Assembly: GCF_001640805.2 (NCBI RefSeq)
Contig: NW_026115928.1
Location: 62,001 to 126,000, forward strand
Direction: 5' to 3'
DNA length: 64,000 nucleotides
Origin: Lates calcarifer
Lineage: Eukaryota > Chordata > Actinopteri > Centropomidae
This document shows, one piece after another, positions 61,807 to 64,000 of this stretch. Made by a program: the position numbers and the translations under genes. Numbering within the stretch: the stretch's first letter is position 1; each line of letters opens with the position of its first letter. The notes below the pieces were generated by a model that saw nothing but the letters and a program-made list of their open reading frames with translations, ran no database searches and had not been told where the DNA came from.

Positions 61807-63815
61807 ATGGCCTCCCTGGATGGTAGCACGCCGGTTGAGACGCTTCTGGCAGCGATCCATCTGGAGAGGTCAGGGGTCGGGGGGTTATAGCAGAGGGATA
61901 TGTGCACAGTGTTGGGTAATATCATCAAAACAAAAACCTGCTGAGCTGTTTACTGATGTCTGCTCTCTGCAGATACCTGGACATCTTCCGTCAAGCTGGT
62001 CTCCTATTGGCTAGAGACTTTACTCACCTGGATCATGACGCCTTTGTCAGTCTGGGAATAACCGCCACAGGACACAGGAAGAGAATCCTACGACTGGTCA
62101 GTCACATCCAGAGGACTGAAGCTCAAAGAGCCAATCAGAAAGCAGTGACTGATCTCCCACGTGACCGCTGTCAGTCTGTGACGGACATTTCTTCTTCGGA
62201 GCGAGGCTGTGGCGCCGCTGCGCTCCATCAGTCCACGGGACCCGTTAACTTCGAGGCGTTTAGGAACAGTTCGGCTCCGAACCTTGGCGCCATGTTGACG
62301 AACTCAGACCCCAATGGCAACAGAGTCATGGTGAAGCCAGTTCCCAAACCCAGAACTGTCTTCAACCGCCGCAGGACTGCACCCATCCACTTCTGTCCAA
62401 CACCAGACCCAGCCCTGCCCAGGAGACTCTCCCAGGAGTCCATCTGTTTCACTGTGTTAGAGGGTCTGACCTCAGGGGATACACCTGACAACAGGTTGAC
62501 CTCTGACCTCAACGACAAGTCGACCAGCCGAAGACCGAGTCAGGTGGAGAGGATGAGGCGGAGTTTGTCTTTTTCAGACGCTGGGGGGTTGTTACCTCCA
62601 GTTCCCCCGAGGCTGAACCGCGGGGTCCCCCCCTCAGTGTTCAAGGGGTCCCCTCCCTCTTCTTCTTCACCTGTACAAACAGAGCAGAACCAGACTCACT
62701 CTTCACTGACTTCTGGTAGTCTGGACATCAGCAGGCTCTCTGGATCCCCACCCTCCACTTCACCTAGAGGAGGGGGGATAGAGATGGTCTCTAATGAGAT
62801 CTACTGGGGCACTTTACCTGGATCTACTGTCCCCAGTGGAGGGAGGAGTTACTGCAGCCAGCAGTCTGCTCCTCCAACTCCACCCAGACTAACTCCTGAG
62901 AGGAACAGGTACGTCACTCTGATGCACTTTTGTCCAGACCAGGGACTAGACCAGGGTTTTGGTGCAGCTTGGGGTGGTGGTGGGGGGTATCCCTTGTTGG
63001 ACAATGTTTGTAACTTAGTGAAACAGAGTAGAGACGAGTGTCTGGGCTCCCCTGGACCAGGATTGGGAACACTGCTGTAAAGGGCAAAATGCTTCAGTTG
63101 TAGTTTTCAGGACATGTTTGTTGTCTGATGCATTTCAGCCTGTTGCCTTCATCAGGGTCCTAACATATTCCCAGATGTTCCCAGATGTTCTCAAGTTATA
63201 CGAAATGTGATCCAGTTTCAGACCAGTCTGTCTAAATGTAGTGGACTCTCTGAATCAGTTCCACTATAAATCGAGTACTGACTGTTTGTGTGTTTTCAGT
63301 GGCAGCACTTTAAGTAACAACTCTTCAGGATCAGCCAGAGGTGAGTACAGGACCCCCCACCCTGGCCTCAGCCAGTATTAAAGAGTTTACAGTCCTGTAT
63401 GTTTTGAAGGCTGAAAGTTAGAGCGGTGTTGTTTGTGGTGTAACAGACAGAACATGTGAGCAGGTTGTAGGTTACTGTTCTTCTGTTTAACAGCTTCGAC
63501 AGACGACCCTGAGGAGGAGATCAGTCCATACTGTGAAACTGTTTTCCAACCCAGAAGACATCCACACACCTGTGAGGTGAGAAAAAACAGCTCCTTCACT
63601 GTTTCCTTCTTTCATCATTATGAATGTTAAACAGACATTTCAGATGAAACTAAAGACAAAGAAATCAGTCTGAAGTTGTCTGTAGTTCAAAATGGTGTAA
63701 TTTTCCAGTCTGTGATGATAGAAATGTGTTTTATCTTGTAAATCCAGAGTGAGAGAAGCAGACTGGAGGGAAGAGAGACAAGGAGGGACGAGGAGAAACA
63801 TGCAGAGGATCATGG
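61807..63815 (+). CDS. arap3: ARAP-family ArfGAP/RhoGAP protein, N-terminal part (ARAP3-like), continues beyond window
   Basis: Coding exons: 61807-61868, 61973-62908, 63300-63340, 63494-63576, and probably 63748-63815, all in phase. ARAP proteins are PtdIns(3,4,5)P3-dependent GAPs for Arf6 and RhoA at the plasma membrane. Residues 5-65 form a SAM domain (LLAAIHLERYLDIFRQAG, VSLGITATGHRKRILRLVSH), the type that binds SHIP2's SAM. Beyond it lie a proline-rich KPVPKPRTVF (142-151), an SNEIYWGTLPG, and an acidic DDPEEEISPY before the first PH domain expected off the window. The TGHRKRILRL, PVPKPRTVF, N.IY.G and ISPY motifs occur in the same order in human ARAP3 as I recall it and fit ARAP1 or ARAP2 less well. 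A frame running past 62908 to 63080 is intron read-through; AACAG|GTACGT is the donor. The last exon is the least certain. The PH, ArfGAP, RhoGAP and RA domains are not in view. Confidence 0.8.
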
Positions 63816-64000
63816 GTAAAACACAGCACACTGTAAAATGATATTAACTGTGGAGTTCTTCAGGGTTCTGTTCTCAGCCCACTTTTATTATCTCATTAGA
63901 TGAATAATGTTTATATTATTTGTTTAAGAGTATCCATAATCACAGCAGATAGGACTATATTATCTGCATTAGTTGCATGCAAATAAATACCAAAGTTATT

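Noticed and set aside
62909..63080. Continuation of the ARAP open frame to a stop at 63080
   Set aside because: A consensus donor at 62908/62909 joins in phase to a 63300 acceptor; the extra Gly-rich residues look like intron read-through.

Overview
The window is a stretch of vertebrate nuclear genome, most probably from a percomorph-type teleost fish. Genes are split into small exons with GT/AG introns, the sequence is crowded with (CA)n/(TG)n microsatellites and minisatellites, and the dispersed repeats are L2/CR1-type LINEs and a ZMYM-like hAT transposon of the kind common in fish. There are no bacterial features, CRISPR arrays or intact RNA genes.

Four protein-coding genes can be reconstructed. 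(1) exosc3, minus strand, 11308-12608, 4 coding exons, 244 aa: the RNA exosome cap subunit Rrp40. (2) tgfbi, minus strand, 16028-31245, 17 coding exons, 679 aa: secreted four-FAS1-domain matrix protein (beta-ig-h3). (3) a stard10-type START-domain lipid-transfer protein, plus strand, 37423-46095, 6 coding exons, 261 aa. (4) the 5' part of an ARAP-family gene, best matching arap3, plus strand, non-coding first exon near 54.9 kb and coding exons from 61807, running off the right edge before the PH, ArfGAP and RhoGAP domains. For the first three genes every exon junction keeps the frame, which supports the models strongly.

Layout: 0-9.5 kb, no recognisable gene, with an inverted-repeat element, an L2 tail and an 830-bp minisatellite; 9.5-10.9 kb, an internally deleted hAT transposon; 11.1-13 kb, exosc3 and its promoter; 13.8-14.7 kb, a 5'-truncated L2 with a perfect 8-bp target duplication; 15.5-31.4 kb, tgfbi; 31.4-37.4 kb, the head-to-head spacer between tgfbi and stard10; 37.4-46.5 kb, stard10; 47.3-53.4 kb, a cluster of three L2 insertions in and beside a GATCACAG-rich minisatellite, one long with both ORFs damaged; 54.8-64 kb, arap3.

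The genes do not form a pathway. The most informative contextual point is that a STARD10-like gene sits directly upstream of an ARAP3-like gene, in the same orientation. In human, as I recall, STARD10 neighbours ARAP1, while ARAP3 and TGFBI lie on 5q31. This suggests an ancient duplicated ARAP-STARD block in which fish kept a STARD copy beside arap3. I found no convincing undescribed molecular system; the unusual items are repeat arrays starting at splice donors, loss of the RGD motif in tgfbi, and the L2/minisatellite cluster.
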